The position numbers and the translations under genes are program-made. The notes beneath the pieces are model-generated. The model was given only the letters and a program-made list of their open reading frames with translations. It did not search any database and had not been told where the DNA came from. Below, one piece after another: positions 7,297-15,416 of a stretch of DNA of 39,008 nt. Every line of letters begins with the position of its first letter. The first letter of the stretch is position 1. The stretch is from Pseudonocardia alaniniphila (GTDB taxonomy: Bacteria > Actinomycetota > Actinomycetes > Mycobacteriales > Pseudonocardiaceae), in the NCBI RefSeq assembly GCF_022524485.1, contig NZ_JAKXMK010000054.1, positions 1-39,008 of the forward strand, written 5' to 3'.

Positions 7297-8298
7297 TCAG
7301 CGGGCCAGCAGCGAGCGTGCCTCCTGGGCGGCCGCGCCCTCGTCGGCCAGGTGGGCCAGATTCTCCGGGAGTTCCTCGCCCCGATGCGCCACGGTCTGGG
7401 CGTAGAGCCGGCCGGCGCGGTAGGACGAGCGCACCAGCGGACCGGCCATCACCCCGGCGAACCCGATCTCCTGCGCCGCCGCGGAGTGCTCGACGAACTC
7501 CTCCGGCTTCACCCACCGCTCCACCGGGTGGTGGCGGAGCGAGGGACGCAGGTACTGGGTGATCGTGATGATCTCGCACCCGGCGTCGTGCAGGTCGCGC
7601 AGCGCGGAGACGACCTCCTCCGGCGTCTCACCCATGCCGAGGATGAGGTTGGACTTGGTGACCAGGCCCGCCGCCCGGGCCTTGCTGATCACATCGAGGG
7701 AGCGCTCGTAGCGGAATGCGGGACGGATCCGCTTGAAGATCCGCGGGACCGTCTCCAGGTTGTGCGCGAGTACCTCGGGCCGGGAGCCGAACACCTCGGC
7801 GAGCTGGTCGTCGATCGAGTTGAAGTCGGGAATCAGCAGCTCGACGCCGGTGCCCGGGTTGAGGCCGTGGATCTGGCGGACGGTCTCGGCGTAGAGCCAC
7901 GCCCCGCCGTCCTCGAGGTCGTCGCGGGCCACACCCGTGACCGTGGAGTAGCGCAGGCCCATCGTGCGCACCGACTCGGCGACGCGGCGCGGCTCGTCGG
8001 TGTCGAGGTCGGCGGGCTTGCCCGTGTCGATCTGGCAGAAGTCGCACCGCCGCGTGCACTGTTCCCCGCCGATGAGGAACGTGGCCTCGCGGTCCTCCCA
8101 GCACTCGTAGATGTTGGGGCAGCCCGCCTCCTCGCACACCGTGTGCAGGCCGCCGGATCGCACCAGGCCCTTCAGCTCGGTGTACTGCGGACCCGTGCGG
8201 GCGCGGGTGCGGATCCACGGCGGCTTGCGCTCGATCGGGGTCTCGCTGTTGCGGACCTCGAGGCGCAGGAGCTTGCGGCCCTCCGGTGCGATCGTCAC
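7297..8298 (-). CDS. lipA: Lipoyl synthase
   Basis: 333 aa radical-SAM enzyme that inserts two sulfurs into protein-bound octanoyl groups to make lipoate. The auxiliary cluster ligands are Cys55, Cys60 and Cys66 (CEEAGCPNIYEC). The radical-SAM triad is Cys81, Cys85 and Cys88 (CTRRCDFC). The C-terminal RSSY (290-293) supplies the serine ligand of the auxiliary cluster. GTG 8298 is chosen because the peptide then starts TIAPEGRKLLRLEVRN like mycobacterial LipA, and TAGCCT lies 7 nt upstream. The frame stays open far upstream (to 8940), but that part is antisense to another gene. lipB is 1.8 kb away instead of adjacent. Confidence 0.96.
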   Translation of the reverse strand: MTIAPEGRKLLRLEVRNSETPIERKPPWIRTRARTGPQYTELKGLVRSGGLHTVCEEAGCPNIYECWEDREATFLIGGEQCTRRCDFCQIDTGKPADLDTDEPRRVAESVRTMGLRYSTVTGVARDDLEDGGAWLYAETVRQIHGLNPGTGVELLIPDFNSIDDQLAEVFGSRPEVLAHNLETVPRIFKRIRPAFRYERSLDVISKARAAGLVTKSNLILGMGETPEEVVSALRDLHDAGCEIITITQYLRPSLRHHPVERWVKPEEFVEHSAAAQEIGFAGVMAGPLVRSSYRAGRLYAQTVAHRGEELPENLAHLADEGAAAQEARSLLAR

Positions 8299-8305
8299 GT
8301 ACGTC

Positions 8306-8311
8306 AGGCTA
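8306..8311 (-). promoter_or_regulatory. -10 box TAGCCT, leaderless start of lipA
   Basis: Minus-strand TAGCCT, 7 nt, then GTG 8298. It supports the internal GTG over the long upstream frame and makes lipA independent of lipB transcription. Confidence 0.5.
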
Positions 8312-8388
8312 CGCCGACGCCCGGCGGCGCGATCTCCTCCCATGTGACGTGCGGGGCACGCAGGCGGTGGGGCCGCCGGGTGAGGGGT

Positions 8389-8394
8389 TAGCGT
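8389..8394 (+). promoter_or_regulatory. -10 box TAGCGT, leaderless start of LLM gene
   Basis: TAGCGT is followed by 6 nt and ATG 8401. No ribosome binding site is present. The 102-bp gap to lipA therefore holds two divergent promoters. Confidence 0.5.
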
Positions 8395-8400
8395 TCCCCA

Positions 8401-9336
8401 ATGGACTTCAGGATCTTCACCGAGCCTCAGCAGGGGGCCTCCTACGACGACCTGCTGCGGGTCGCCAGGGCAACCGAGGACGCGGGCTACGACGCGTTCT
8501 TCCGGTCCGACCACTACCTGAAGATGGGCGAGGTGTCCGGCGAGCCGGGCCCGAGCGACGCCTGGATCACCCTGGCCGGCCTCGCGCGCGACACGTCGCG
8601 GGTCCGGCTGGGCACGCTCGTCAACTCGGCGACATTCCGGCTCCCCGGGCCGCTGGCCATCGCCGTGGCGGGGGTCGACCAGATGTCCGGCGGTCGCGTG
8701 GAGCTGGGCCTGGGCGCGGGATGGTTCGAGGCCGAGCACGCCGCCTACGGCATCCCGTTCCCCGGGCTGGGGGAGCGGTTCGACCGCCTCGAGGAGCAGC
8801 TGGAGATCGTCACCGGCCTGTGGCGGACGCTGCCGGGAGAGCGCTTCTCCTTCGCCGGCACGCACTACACGGTCACCGACTCGCCCGCGCTGCCGAAGCC
8901 GGTGCAGCAACCGCAGCCGCCGCTGATCGTCGGCGGCCACGGCCCGAAGCGCACGCCCGCCCTCGCCGCCCGGTTCGCCACGGAGTTCAACGTCGCCTTC
9001 AGCTCACCGGACGTCATCGCCACCCAGTTCGAGCGCGTCGCCGCGGCGTGCCGCGAGATCGGGCGCGACCCTGCCGAGCTGGTCCTCTCCGCCGCGCACA
9101 CCATCGCCGTGGGGCGTGACGACGCCGAGGTGACCAACCGCTGCGTGGCGATCGGCCGCAAGGTCGACGAGCTCCGGGCCGACGGGCTGGCCGGCACGGT
9201 GGCCGAGATCGTCGACCGGCTGGGGCAGTGGCGGGAGAAGACCGGCATCACGCGGATCTACCTGCAGCTTCTCGACCTCGCCGACATCGACCAGATCGAG
9301 CTGATCGCGTCGGAGGTCGTTCCGCAGCTGCGCTGA
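8401..9336 (+). CDS. LLM-class F420-dependent oxidoreductase (TIGR03560-like)
   Basis: 311 aa luciferase-like TIM-barrel protein. It starts MDFRIFTEPQQGASYDDLL and continues FFRSDHYLKMGEVSGEPGP, the hallmark of the TIGR03560 subgroup thought to use coenzyme F420. Further family signatures are LGTLVNSATFR, GGRVELGLGAGWFEAEH and PLIVGGHGPKRT. It is predicted cytosolic and to perform a hydride-transfer redox reaction on an unknown substrate. It is convergent with the ArsR gene 14 bp downstream. In mycobacteria lipA and lipB are adjacent, so this gene is part of an insertion between them. Confidence 0.85.
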   Translation: MDFRIFTEPQQGASYDDLLRVARATEDAGYDAFFRSDHYLKMGEVSGEPGPSDAWITLAGLARDTSRVRLGTLVNSATFRLPGPLAIAVAGVDQMSGGRVELGLGAGWFEAEHAAYGIPFPGLGERFDRLEEQLEIVTGLWRTLPGERFSFAGTHYTVTDSPALPKPVQQPQPPLIVGGHGPKRTPALAARFATEFNVAFSSPDVIATQFERVAAACREIGRDPAELVLSAAHTIAVGRDDAEVTNRCVAIGRKVDELRADGLAGTVAEIVDRLGQWREKTGITRIYLQLLDLADIDQIELIASEVVPQLR

Positions 9337-9350
9337 GGGGGCCGTGGCCC

Positions 9351-9827
9351 CTACCTGAGCTGCCCCGCGACGTCGGCGGCCGCGCTCAGCAGCACCAGCG
9401 CCGGCACCACGGCGCGGGGCGCGATCCGGTAGGACCCCCGGCCGTCCTGCTCCACGAGCCCGGAATGGGTCAGGGAGCGCAGGTGGTGGTAGAGCTGGCC
9501 GGTCGAGGCCAGATCGGCCGCCGCCTGCAGGGCTGCCGTGCTGTGCGCGCCGTCGGTGAGCAGGCTGCGGACGATGCGGGCCCGGGCCGGGTGCCCGAGC
9601 GCTGCGAGCACTGCCACCCGGGGACCGTCGTCCAGGCTGAGAACGGCGCCGGCGTCGAGCGCGATCTCCCAGACGACGTCGCCGTGCAAGTGCACGTCAC
9701 CCGAGTAGCGGACGGTGCCCGAGCCGTCCGCTACGGCCGGTGGACCGGTGGGCGGCTCGCCGTGTTCCAGCGCCTCGATGCGGCGCTCGAGTTCGGCGAG
9801 CCGCTCCGGCAGGGATTGGTCGTGCAC
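9351..9827 (-). CDS. ArsR-like winged-helix regulator
   Basis: 158 aa. The first 60 residues have an acidic helix (LPERLAELERRIEALEHGE), then a beta-rich stretch VHLHGDVVWEIAL. The winged helix spans about residues 70-140: VAVLAALGHPARARIVRSLL, a recognition region LASTGQLYHHLRSL, and wing LVEQDGRGSYRI. No cysteine pair typical of metal sensors is present, so it is probably not a metal-responsive ArsR. Start is GTG 9827 with GAGG upstream. A 10-bp palindrome lies between its start and the divergent small membrane protein gene, suggesting autoregulation and control of that gene. Confidence 0.72.
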   Translation of the reverse strand: MHDQSLPERLAELERRIEALEHGEPPTGPPAVADGSGTVRYSGDVHLHGDVVWEIALDAGAVLSLDDGPRVAVLAALGHPARARIVRSLLTDGAHSTAALQAAADLASTGQLYHHLRSLTHSGLVEQDGRGSYRIAPRAVVPALVLLSAAADVAGQLR

Positions 9828-9836
9828 TCGTTACCT

Positions 9837-9846
9837 CGGATATCCG
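9837..9846. promoter_or_regulatory. Candidate operator palindrome CGGATATCCG
   Basis: A perfect 10-bp palindrome located 10 bp upstream of the ArsR-like GTG and 12 bp before the -10 box of the divergent 74-aa gene. It is placed to let the ArsR-like protein block both promoters. Short, so chance occurrence is possible. Confidence 0.3.
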
Positions 9847-9857
9847 GAATTACAGAT

Positions 9858-9863
9858 TACGAT
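9858..9863 (+). promoter_or_regulatory. -10 box TACGAT, leaderless start of 74-aa gene
   Basis: TACGAT, then 6 nt, then ATG 9870. Confidence 0.5.
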
Positions 9864-9869
9864 AGCGCC

Positions 9870-10094
9870 ATGGACAAGCACCCGGACCGCACGAGTGGCA
9901 CGGCGATGGGCGCAGCGATCGCGGTCGGGATGGCGGTCGGAGCCGTCTTCGGCGTCCTCGCCGGCAACGTGGCGTTCGGCATCGCCATCGGGGTGGCGCT
10001 CGGCGCCGCGTTCGGTGCGGCACGGCCCGTCGGGCGCCGGGGATCGTCGGACTCGTCCGACGACCGCTCCGGCCCGCCCGAGGGCACAGGCTGA
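9870..10094 (+). CDS. Small glycine-zipper membrane protein
   Basis: 74 aa. A short polar N-terminus (MDKHPDRTSGTAM) precedes two closely spaced hydrophobic helices (about residues 14-32 and 34-50) with a GxxxG/GxxxA pattern: GAAIAVGMAVGAVFG and GIAIGVALGAAFGAA. A Ser/Asp-rich charged tail follows (SSDSSDDRSG). Such glycine-zipper hairpins pack tightly in membranes; no function is known to me. The gene is divergent from the ArsR-like regulator and ends 6 bp before the lipB stop on the other strand. The -10 box supports this start. Confidence 0.65.
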   Translation: MDKHPDRTSGTAMGAAIAVGMAVGAVFGVLAGNVAFGIAIGVALGAAFGAARPVGRRGSSDSSDDRSGPPEGTG

Positions 10095-10100
10095 ACTCGC

Positions 10101-10853
10101 TCAGCGCAACGACGGATGCAGCTGCAGGTCGAGTCCGGCAGGGGCGGCCACCCGCGGGACGATGTGCTCGGCCACGGGCACCGCTCCGTCCAGCACAGCC
10201 GTGACGGCCTCGGCGGCCGCTTCCCGTACGTCGGCCACGCCGACGGTCCTGCCCAGCTCCAGTGAGAGCGAGCTGGTTCCGGCGTCGGTGATGCCGCACG
10301 GCACGATCCGGTCGAACTCGGCGAGATCGGGATCGCAGTTGAACGAGAAGCCGTGCTGCGTGACCCCACCCTGTACGCGCACGCCGATCGCACCGATCTT
10401 GCGCTCCGGGCGGATGTCGTCGGCGGGGAGCCAGACGCCGCTGCGGCCGTCGATCCGGCCCGCCGCGGTGAGCCCGAAATCGTGGGATACGCGGATGAGC
10501 GCCTCCTCCAGCCGCCGCACGAAGTCGACGACGTCGAGCGGCTCGGTCAGCGCCACGATGGGGTAGCCGACGAGCTGGCCCGGGCCGTGCCAGGTGATAC
10601 GGCCGCCCCTGTCGACGTCGACGACGGGGGTGCCGTCGGTGGGCCGGTCCTCGGGCCGGGTGCGCTTACCCGCGGTGTAGACGGACGGGTGCTCCAGCAG
10701 CATCAGCACGTCCGGTCCGGTGCCTTCGCGCCGGGCGGCGGCGTTGGCACGCTGCATGTCCCAGGCGGACACGTAGTCGACAGTGCCCAGCCGGTCGATC
10801 CGGACGGGGTCGGTGGTGCGGCGGCAGGACCGGCCGGTGTGACGCATACCCAT
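10101..10853 (-). CDS. lipB: Lipoyl(octanoyl) transferase
   Basis: 250 aa. Transfers octanoate from acyl carrier protein to the lipoyl domains of target enzymes. Family signatures are RLGTVDY, LLLEHPSVYTAGKR-like (MLLEHPSVYTAGKR), GGRITWHGPGQLVGYP and GRSGVW. The catalytic pair is Lys152 (RKIGAIGVR) and Cys186 (VPCGITDAG). ATG 10853 is supported by minus-strand TAGCGT 7 nt upstream, so the transcript is probably leaderless. It follows the TIGR01777 epimerase gene by 96 bp on the same strand. Its product LipB acts before LipA and serves SucB and the glycine cleavage system. Confidence 0.96.
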   Translation of the reverse strand: MGMRHTGRSCRRTTDPVRIDRLGTVDYVSAWDMQRANAAARREGTGPDVLMLLEHPSVYTAGKRTRPEDRPTDGTPVVDVDRGGRITWHGPGQLVGYPIVALTEPLDVVDFVRRLEEALIRVSHDFGLTAAGRIDGRSGVWLPADDIRPERKIGAIGVRVQGGVTQHGFSFNCDPDLAEFDRIVPCGITDAGTSSLSLELGRTVGVADVREAAAEAVTAVLDGAVPVAEHIVPRVAAPAGLDLQLHPSLR

Positions 10854-10860
10854 GATTCTT

Positions 10861-10866
10861 ACGCTA
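10861..10866 (-). promoter_or_regulatory. -10 box TAGCGT, leaderless start of lipB
   Basis: Minus-strand TAGCGT, 7 nt, then ATG 10853. Confidence 0.5.
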
Positions 10867-10949
10867 CGCCCGGGATCGCCTGGCTGGGGACGGCGCCATG
10901 TTGGTGAGGGCAACTGATCCACAGGAACCGGGAGACGCGCGGGGCCGCG

Positions 10950-11840
10950 TCAGCGGTCGAGAGCTGCGGCCAGCGCATCGCGCACGGTGGTGTGGCGGAA
11001 CTGGTAGCCGTGCTTCTGCAGCACCGCGGGCACGGCCATCGGCCCGGTGAGCACCAGTTCATCGGCCATCTGGCCCAGGGCGGTTCGGAGGACGAACGCC
11101 GGCACGGTGAACGGGGCGGGCCGGCGCAGCACCTCGGACAGAGCCAGGGTGAACTCCGCGTTCGTGATCGACTCGGGGCCTGCGAGGTTGACCGGTCCCG
11201 AGACGTCGGGGTGTTCCAGCAGGAACCGGATGGCTCCGACCTCGTCGTCGAGGGAGATCCAGGGGAATGCCTGCTCTCCGGTGCCGATACGGCCGCCGAG
11301 CATCAGCGAGAACAGCGGCCGCAGCCTGCCCAGGAGCCCGCCCCGCGGCGACAGCACCGCCGACGATCGCAGGAGGACGACCCGTGCTCCTGCGAGTGCG
11401 GCCGGTGCGGTGGCGGCCTCCCAGTCGCGGCAGACCTCGGCGAGGAACCCCGCGCCGAGCGGCGCCGTCTCGTCGACCACGTCGGAACCGGTGTCGCCGT
11501 AGTAGTTGACGCCCGACGCGTTGAGCAGGGCCGGCACGTCGTGGTCGGCGACGGCGCCCGCCAGCACCTCGGTGGGCACGTTGCGGCTGTCGCGCAGGAG
11601 TTGCTTGCGTGCACCGCTCCACGGGCGGTCGCCGATCCCGGCCCCCGCCAGGTTGACCACCGCGTCGACGCCGTCGAACGTGCCGTCGTCGATGCGGCCG
11701 GCCGGTGGGTCCCAGCTCCGCTCGTCCGGCGCGGCGGCGGGCCGCCGCACCAGACGCAGCACCTCGTGACCCGTGGCCCGGAGATGGGCCACGAGCGAGG
11801 TTCCGATCAGGCCGGATGAGCCGGCGACGACGATGCGCAC
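10950..11840 (-). CDS. TIGR01777-family NAD(P)-dependent epimerase
   Basis: 296 aa extended-SDR protein, orthologue-like to Rv2216. The Rossmann motif is at the very N-terminus: RIVVAGSSGLIGTSL. Other family marks are DAVVNLAGAGIGDRPW, LLNASGVNYYGDTG and a DUF1731-like C-terminal end HGYQFRHTTVRDALAAAL. The YYG motif replaces the usual YxxxK of SDRs in this subgroup. GTG 11840 is chosen because GAGGAT lies 6 nt upstream and the dinucleotide-binding strand then begins at residue 2. Function is not established; related proteins include the cell-division protein SulA-like YfcH group. It is constant between dlaT and lipB. Confidence 0.88.
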   Translation of the reverse strand: MRIVVAGSSGLIGTSLVAHLRATGHEVLRLVRRPAAAPDERSWDPPAGRIDDGTFDGVDAVVNLAGAGIGDRPWSGARKQLLRDSRNVPTEVLAGAVADHDVPALLNASGVNYYGDTGSDVVDETAPLGAGFLAEVCRDWEAATAPAALAGARVVLLRSSAVLSPRGGLLGRLRPLFSLMLGGRIGTGEQAFPWISLDDEVGAIRFLLEHPDVSGPVNLAGPESITNAEFTLALSEVLRRPAPFTVPAFVLRTALGQMADELVLTGPMAVPAVLQKHGYQFRHTTVRDALAAALDR

Positions 11841-11904
11841 GCGGTGATCCTCGCCGAACCCGACGGAGCGCGCGAGTCGGGCGCGCGCCCCGTGCGGGTG
11901 AGCG

Positions 11905-13722
11905 TCAGAGCCCGAGGTCGGCCTCGAACGCACCTTCCTCGAGACGTGCCTTGATCGCACTGACGAAACGGCCTGCGTCGGCCCCGTCGACGAGACGGTG
12001 GTCGTAAGTGAGTGGCAGATAACACACCGAGCGGACGGCGATGGAGTCCTCGCCGTCGGGACCGGTGACCACAGCGGGCTGCTTCGTGATCTTGCCCGTG
12101 CCGAGGATGGCGACCTGCGGCTGGTTGATGATCGGGGTGTCGAAGAGCGCCCCGGCGCTGCCGATGTTGGTGACGGTGAACGTGCCGCCCGACAGCTCGT
12201 CCGGGCCGATCTTGTTGGACCGGGTGCGCTCGGCCACGTCGGCGATCCGCCGGGCCAGACCGGCGAGGTTCAGGTCCTCCGCGTTCTTGATCACCGGGAC
12301 GAGCAGCCCGCGGGGGGTGTCCACCGCGATCGCCATGTGAACGGCGCCGTGGTAGACGACCTCCTTGGTCTCCTCGTTGATCGAGGCGTTGACCTGCGGG
12401 AAGGCCTTCAACGCCTCCACGGCCGCCTTGACGAAGAACGGCAGGAACGTCAGCTTCACGCCCTCGCGCCGCTCGAACTCGGCCTTGGCGCGAGCCCGGA
12501 GCCGTGCGATGTGGGTGACGTCCACCTCCTGCACGGTGGTGAGCTGAGCCGACACCCGCAGCGACTCGGTCATCCGCTGCGCGATCACCTGCCGCAGCCG
12601 CGGCATCTTCACGGTGGTGCCGGGCTGGGGGCCGTCGGGGGAGGGCTTCGGCATCCGCGTGGGCGCGGCCGCTGCGCTCGCCGCGGGCGCGGCGGCAGCA
12701 GCCGGCGCGGGTGCGCGCTCGGGCTCCGGAGCCGGCTTGCGCGACTCGGCAGCGGCGAGCACGTCCTGCTTGCGGATGCGGCCGCCCACGCCCGTGCCGG
12801 TGACCGTGGAGAGGTCGACGTCGTTCTCCGCGGCGAGCTTGCGCACCAGCGGCGTCACGTACGGGGCTCCGCGACCGGCGTCGCCGCTTTCGGGCCGCTC
12901 GGGCTCGTCGGCCACCAGCTCGTCGCGCTCCGCCTGCTCCTCGGCCTGCTCGACGACCTGGGCGGAGACCTTGCCGTTGGTGGAGGGGTGCTCTGCCTCG
13001 GGCTCGGGAGCCGCCTGCGTCGCGGGCTCCGGCTCGGGGGCCGGCTTCTGCGCGGCCGGCTTCTCCTCGGCAGGAGCGCTCTTCGCGGGGGCGGCGGACG
13101 CGTCGCCGATCACGGCGAGCTGGCCTCCGACCTCGACCGTCTCGTCCTCACCCGCGGTGATCTCGAGGAGCGTGCCGGCGATGGGGGAGGGGATCTCGGT
13201 GTCGACCTTGTCGGTGGAGACCTCGAGCAGCGGCTCGTCGACCTCGATCGGGTCGCCCACCTGCTTGAGCCAGCGGGTGACGGTGCCCTCGGTGACGCTC
13301 TCACCGAGCTCCGGCATCGTGATGGCGGTGCCCTTGCCGGTGGACGTCGTCTCGGCACGCGGAGCGGCTGCGGGCTCGTCGGACGGCGCAGCCTGAGCCT
13401 TGGCCGGCTCGGCTGCGGGCTTCTCCTCGGCTGCGGGCGCCTTGTTGCCCTCGACGTCGCCGCCCGAGTCGGTTCCGGAGTCCGAGCCGTCGCCGATCAC
13501 GGCGAGCTCGCCGCCGACCTCGACCGTCTCGTCCTCGGCGGCGACGATGCGCTGCAGCACGCCCGCGGCGGGCGAGGGGATCTCGGTGTCGACCTTGTCG
13601 GTGGAGACCTCGAGCAACGGCTCGTCGACCTCGACACGGTCCCCCTCTTGCTTGAGCCACCGGGTGACGGTGCCCTCGGTGACGCTCTCACCGAGGGCGG
13701 GCATCTGGACGGAGAAGGCCAT
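11905..13722 (-). CDS. sucB: Dihydrolipoamide acyltransferase E2 (2-oxoacid dehydrogenase)
   Basis: 605 aa. Two lipoyl domains (about 1-77 and 131-206) each carry the STDKVDTEIPSP loop, with lipoyl lysines Lys43 and Lys172. Ala/Pro/Glu-rich linkers separate them from the E3/E1-binding domain (about 286-326, VTPLVRKLAAENDVDLSTV). The catalytic domain runs from about 372 to the end, with active-site His575 and Asp579 in DHRLVDGADAG. It is the orthologue of mycobacterial DlaT (Rv2215), which serves pyruvate dehydrogenase and an antioxidant system, although databases often name it sucB. ATG 13722 gives the canonical start AFSVQMPALGESVTEG; the frame extends 24 codons upstream without homology. 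Confidence 0.95.
   Translation of the reverse strand: MAFSVQMPALGESVTEGTVTRWLKQEGDRVEVDEPLLEVSTDKVDTEIPSPAAGVLQRIVAAEDETVEVGGELAVIGDGSDSGTDSGGDVEGNKAPAAEEKPAAEPAKAQAAPSDEPAAAPRAETTSTGKGTAITMPELGESVTEGTVTRWLKQVGDPIEVDEPLLEVSTDKVDTEIPSPIAGTLLEITAGEDETVEVGGQLAVIGDASAAPAKSAPAEEKPAAQKPAPEPEPATQAAPEPEAEHPSTNGKVSAQVVEQAEEQAERDELVADEPERPESGDAGRGAPYVTPLVRKLAAENDVDLSTVTGTGVGGRIRKQDVLAAAESRKPAPEPERAPAPAAAAAPAASAAAAPTRMPKPSPDGPQPGTTVKMPRLRQVIAQRMTESLRVSAQLTTVQEVDVTHIARLRARAKAEFERREGVKLTFLPFFVKAAVEALKAFPQVNASINEETKEVVYHGAVHMAIAVDTPRGLLVPVIKNAEDLNLAGLARRIADVAERTRSNKIGPDELSGGTFTVTNIGSAGALFDTPIINQPQVAILGTGKITKQPAVVTGPDGEDSIAVRSVCYLPLTYDHRLVDGADAGRFVSAIKARLEEGAFEADLGL
13102..13319 (-). repeat. Lipoyl-domain direct repeat, copy 2
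   Basis: This segment encodes the second lipoyl domain of the E2 protein and is a close DNA copy of 13489-13706, offset by 387 bp (129 codons). Long runs are identical, including around the lipoyl-lysine codons. Recombination between copies would delete one domain in frame. Confidence 0.8.
13489..13706 (-). repeat. Lipoyl-domain direct repeat, copy 1
   Basis: Encodes the N-terminal lipoyl domain; partner of the copy at 13102-13319. Most differences lie in the middle of the domain and in the edges next to the linkers. Confidence 0.8.
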
Positions 13723-13790
13723 ATCGGGTCGGAGCTCCTCTTCCTGCGGTTCGGGTTCGGGTGGCCGGAGCAGCGGTCGGCTGCTCCTGG

Positions 13791-15173
13791 TCACGAGTGG
13801 CTGTGCAGCGGCTTGCCGGCCAGCGCGAGGTGGGCCTCGCCGAACGCCTCGTTCTGGGTGGGGTGGGCGTGCACCAGCGCAGCGACGTCCTCGGCCTGTG
13901 CATCCCAGTTGTAGACCAGCTGGGCCTCGCCGATGAGTTCGCCCACGCGGGCGCCGACCATGTGGATGCCGACGACGGGACCTGGTGTGCCCGTAGCCCC
14001 GGCTTTGATCAGCTTGATTGCGCCTTGTGTCTGCAGGATCTGGCTCTTGCCGTTGCCCGCGAGGTCGTAGGTCAGGGTCTGGATCTCGCCGTACTTGTCC
14101 TTGGCCTGCGCCTCGGTGAGCCCGACGGACGCGACCTCGGGCTCGCAGTAGGTGACGCGGGGGATGCCGGCCTCGTCGATCGGCGGCGGGTTGAGGCCCG
14201 CGATGTCCTCCGCGAGGAAGATGCCCTGGGCGAACCCGCGGTGGGCGAGCTGCAGCCCGGGCACGATGTCGCCGAGGGCGAAGACGTTGGGCAGGTTGGT
14301 GCGCAGCCGCTCGTCGGCGAGCACGAAGCCGCGCTCCATCGCCACCCCGGCCTCCTCGAAACCGGCATCGGCGGTGTTGGGACCGCGACCGACGGCGACC
14401 AGCAGCAGGTCGGCGTCGATCTCCTCGCCGGACTCGAGCGAGACGGTGACGGTGTCCTCGGTCTGGGTGGCACCGGTGAACCTGACGCCGGTCTTGAACG
14501 TGATCTTGCGACGGCGGAAGGCCCGCTCGAGGAGCTTGGAGGCGAACTCGTCCTCGTTGGGGACGAGCCGCGGCAGCGCCTCGACGATGGTGACCTCCGA
14601 GCCGAAGCTGCGGAACACCGAGGCGAACTCGACGCCGATCACCCCGCCACCGAGGATCACGATCCGGTCCGGCACCTCGTCGAGGTGGATGGCCTCGCTG
14701 CTGGTGATGATGCGGCCCCCGATGTCGAGGCCGGGGAGCGTCCTCGAGTAGCTGCCGGTGGCGAGCACCACGTTCTTGCCCACGTAGCGGTCATCGCCGA
14801 CGACGACGGTCCGCGGCCCCTCGAAGCGGCCGGTGCCCTCGACCAAGGTGATCTTGCGGGACTTCACCAGCCCCTGCAGTCCCTTGTAGAGCTTGGCGAT
14901 CACGCCGTCCTTGTAGGAGTTCACGCCGGCCATGTCGATGCCCGCCAGTGAGCTCTTGACGCCGATCCGGTCGCCCTCGCGGGCGTTGTCGGCCACCTCG
15001 GCGGCGTGCAGCAGGGCCTTGGTGGGGATGCAGCCGTAATGCAGGCACGTGCCGCCGAGCTTGTCGCGCTCGACCAGCACCACGGACATTCCCAGCTCGG
15101 CCGCCCTCAGGGCGCAGGCGTAACCGCCCGATCCGCCCCCGAGGATCACCAGGTCCGCGTTGTGCTCGGGCAC
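13791..15173 (-). CDS. lpdA: Dihydrolipoyl dehydrogenase E3
   Basis: 460 aa flavoprotein that reoxidises dihydrolipoamide for 2-oxoacid dehydrogenases and the glycine cleavage system. The FAD motif is VILGGGSGGYACALRAAELG. The redox disulfide is Cys43/Cys48 in GGTCLHYGCIPTKALL. The NAD-binding motif is ILGGGVIGVEFASVFRSFG, and the C-terminal catalytic base is His437 with Glu442 in HAHPTQNE. GTG 15173 has GGGAG 7 nt upstream. The E2 gene follows after 68 bp on the same strand, so the two are probably one operon. M. tuberculosis has its lpd elsewhere. Confidence 0.96.
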   Translation of the reverse strand: MPEHNADLVILGGGSGGYACALRAAELGMSVVLVERDKLGGTCLHYGCIPTKALLHAAEVADNAREGDRIGVKSSLAGIDMAGVNSYKDGVIAKLYKGLQGLVKSRKITLVEGTGRFEGPRTVVVGDDRYVGKNVVLATGSYSRTLPGLDIGGRIITSSEAIHLDEVPDRIVILGGGVIGVEFASVFRSFGSEVTIVEALPRLVPNEDEFASKLLERAFRRRKITFKTGVRFTGATQTEDTVTVSLESGEEIDADLLLVAVGRGPNTADAGFEEAGVAMERGFVLADERLRTNLPNVFALGDIVPGLQLAHRGFAQGIFLAEDIAGLNPPPIDEAGIPRVTYCEPEVASVGLTEAQAKDKYGEIQTLTYDLAGNGKSQILQTQGAIKLIKAGATGTPGPVVGIHMVGARVGELIGEAQLVYNWDAQAEDVAALVHAHPTQNEAFGEAHLALAGKPLHSHS

Positions 15174-15416
15174 GTCAGAACTCCCTCACCGAATTGCCGG
15201 CAGTGCTTGTGACAGTGGCTGTAACGCCGCTTGACCCATCTTGTCATCCGCCGTGGTCGGGTGCGGCGGCTGGTCACACGGGAGAAAACCGTCGACCTCG
15301 GACGTTGGCGCAGTCAGGAGGTGGGGCGCGATGAGCGAATTGGCGGGCGAAGGCGGGACCTGGCCGTCGAGACGGTGCCCACGCGGCACGCAGGCCGGAC
15401 ACGGAGGGGACGCACG

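Noticed and set aside
8299..8940. Upstream extension of the lipA frame
   Set aside because: It is antisense to the LLM gene, shows no homology, and the -10 box and conserved N-terminus favour GTG 8298.
9336..9352. GGGGCC-rich hairpin between the LLM and ArsR stops
   Set aside because: Only about 5-6 pairs with a tight loop; not distinguishable from background GC symmetry, although the position between convergent genes fits a terminator.
11998..13914. 638-aa open frame antisense to sucB and the lpdA end
   Set aside because: Third-position GC bias of the real gene keeps the opposite strand open. The peptide is Leu/Gly/Arg-rich without family motifs.
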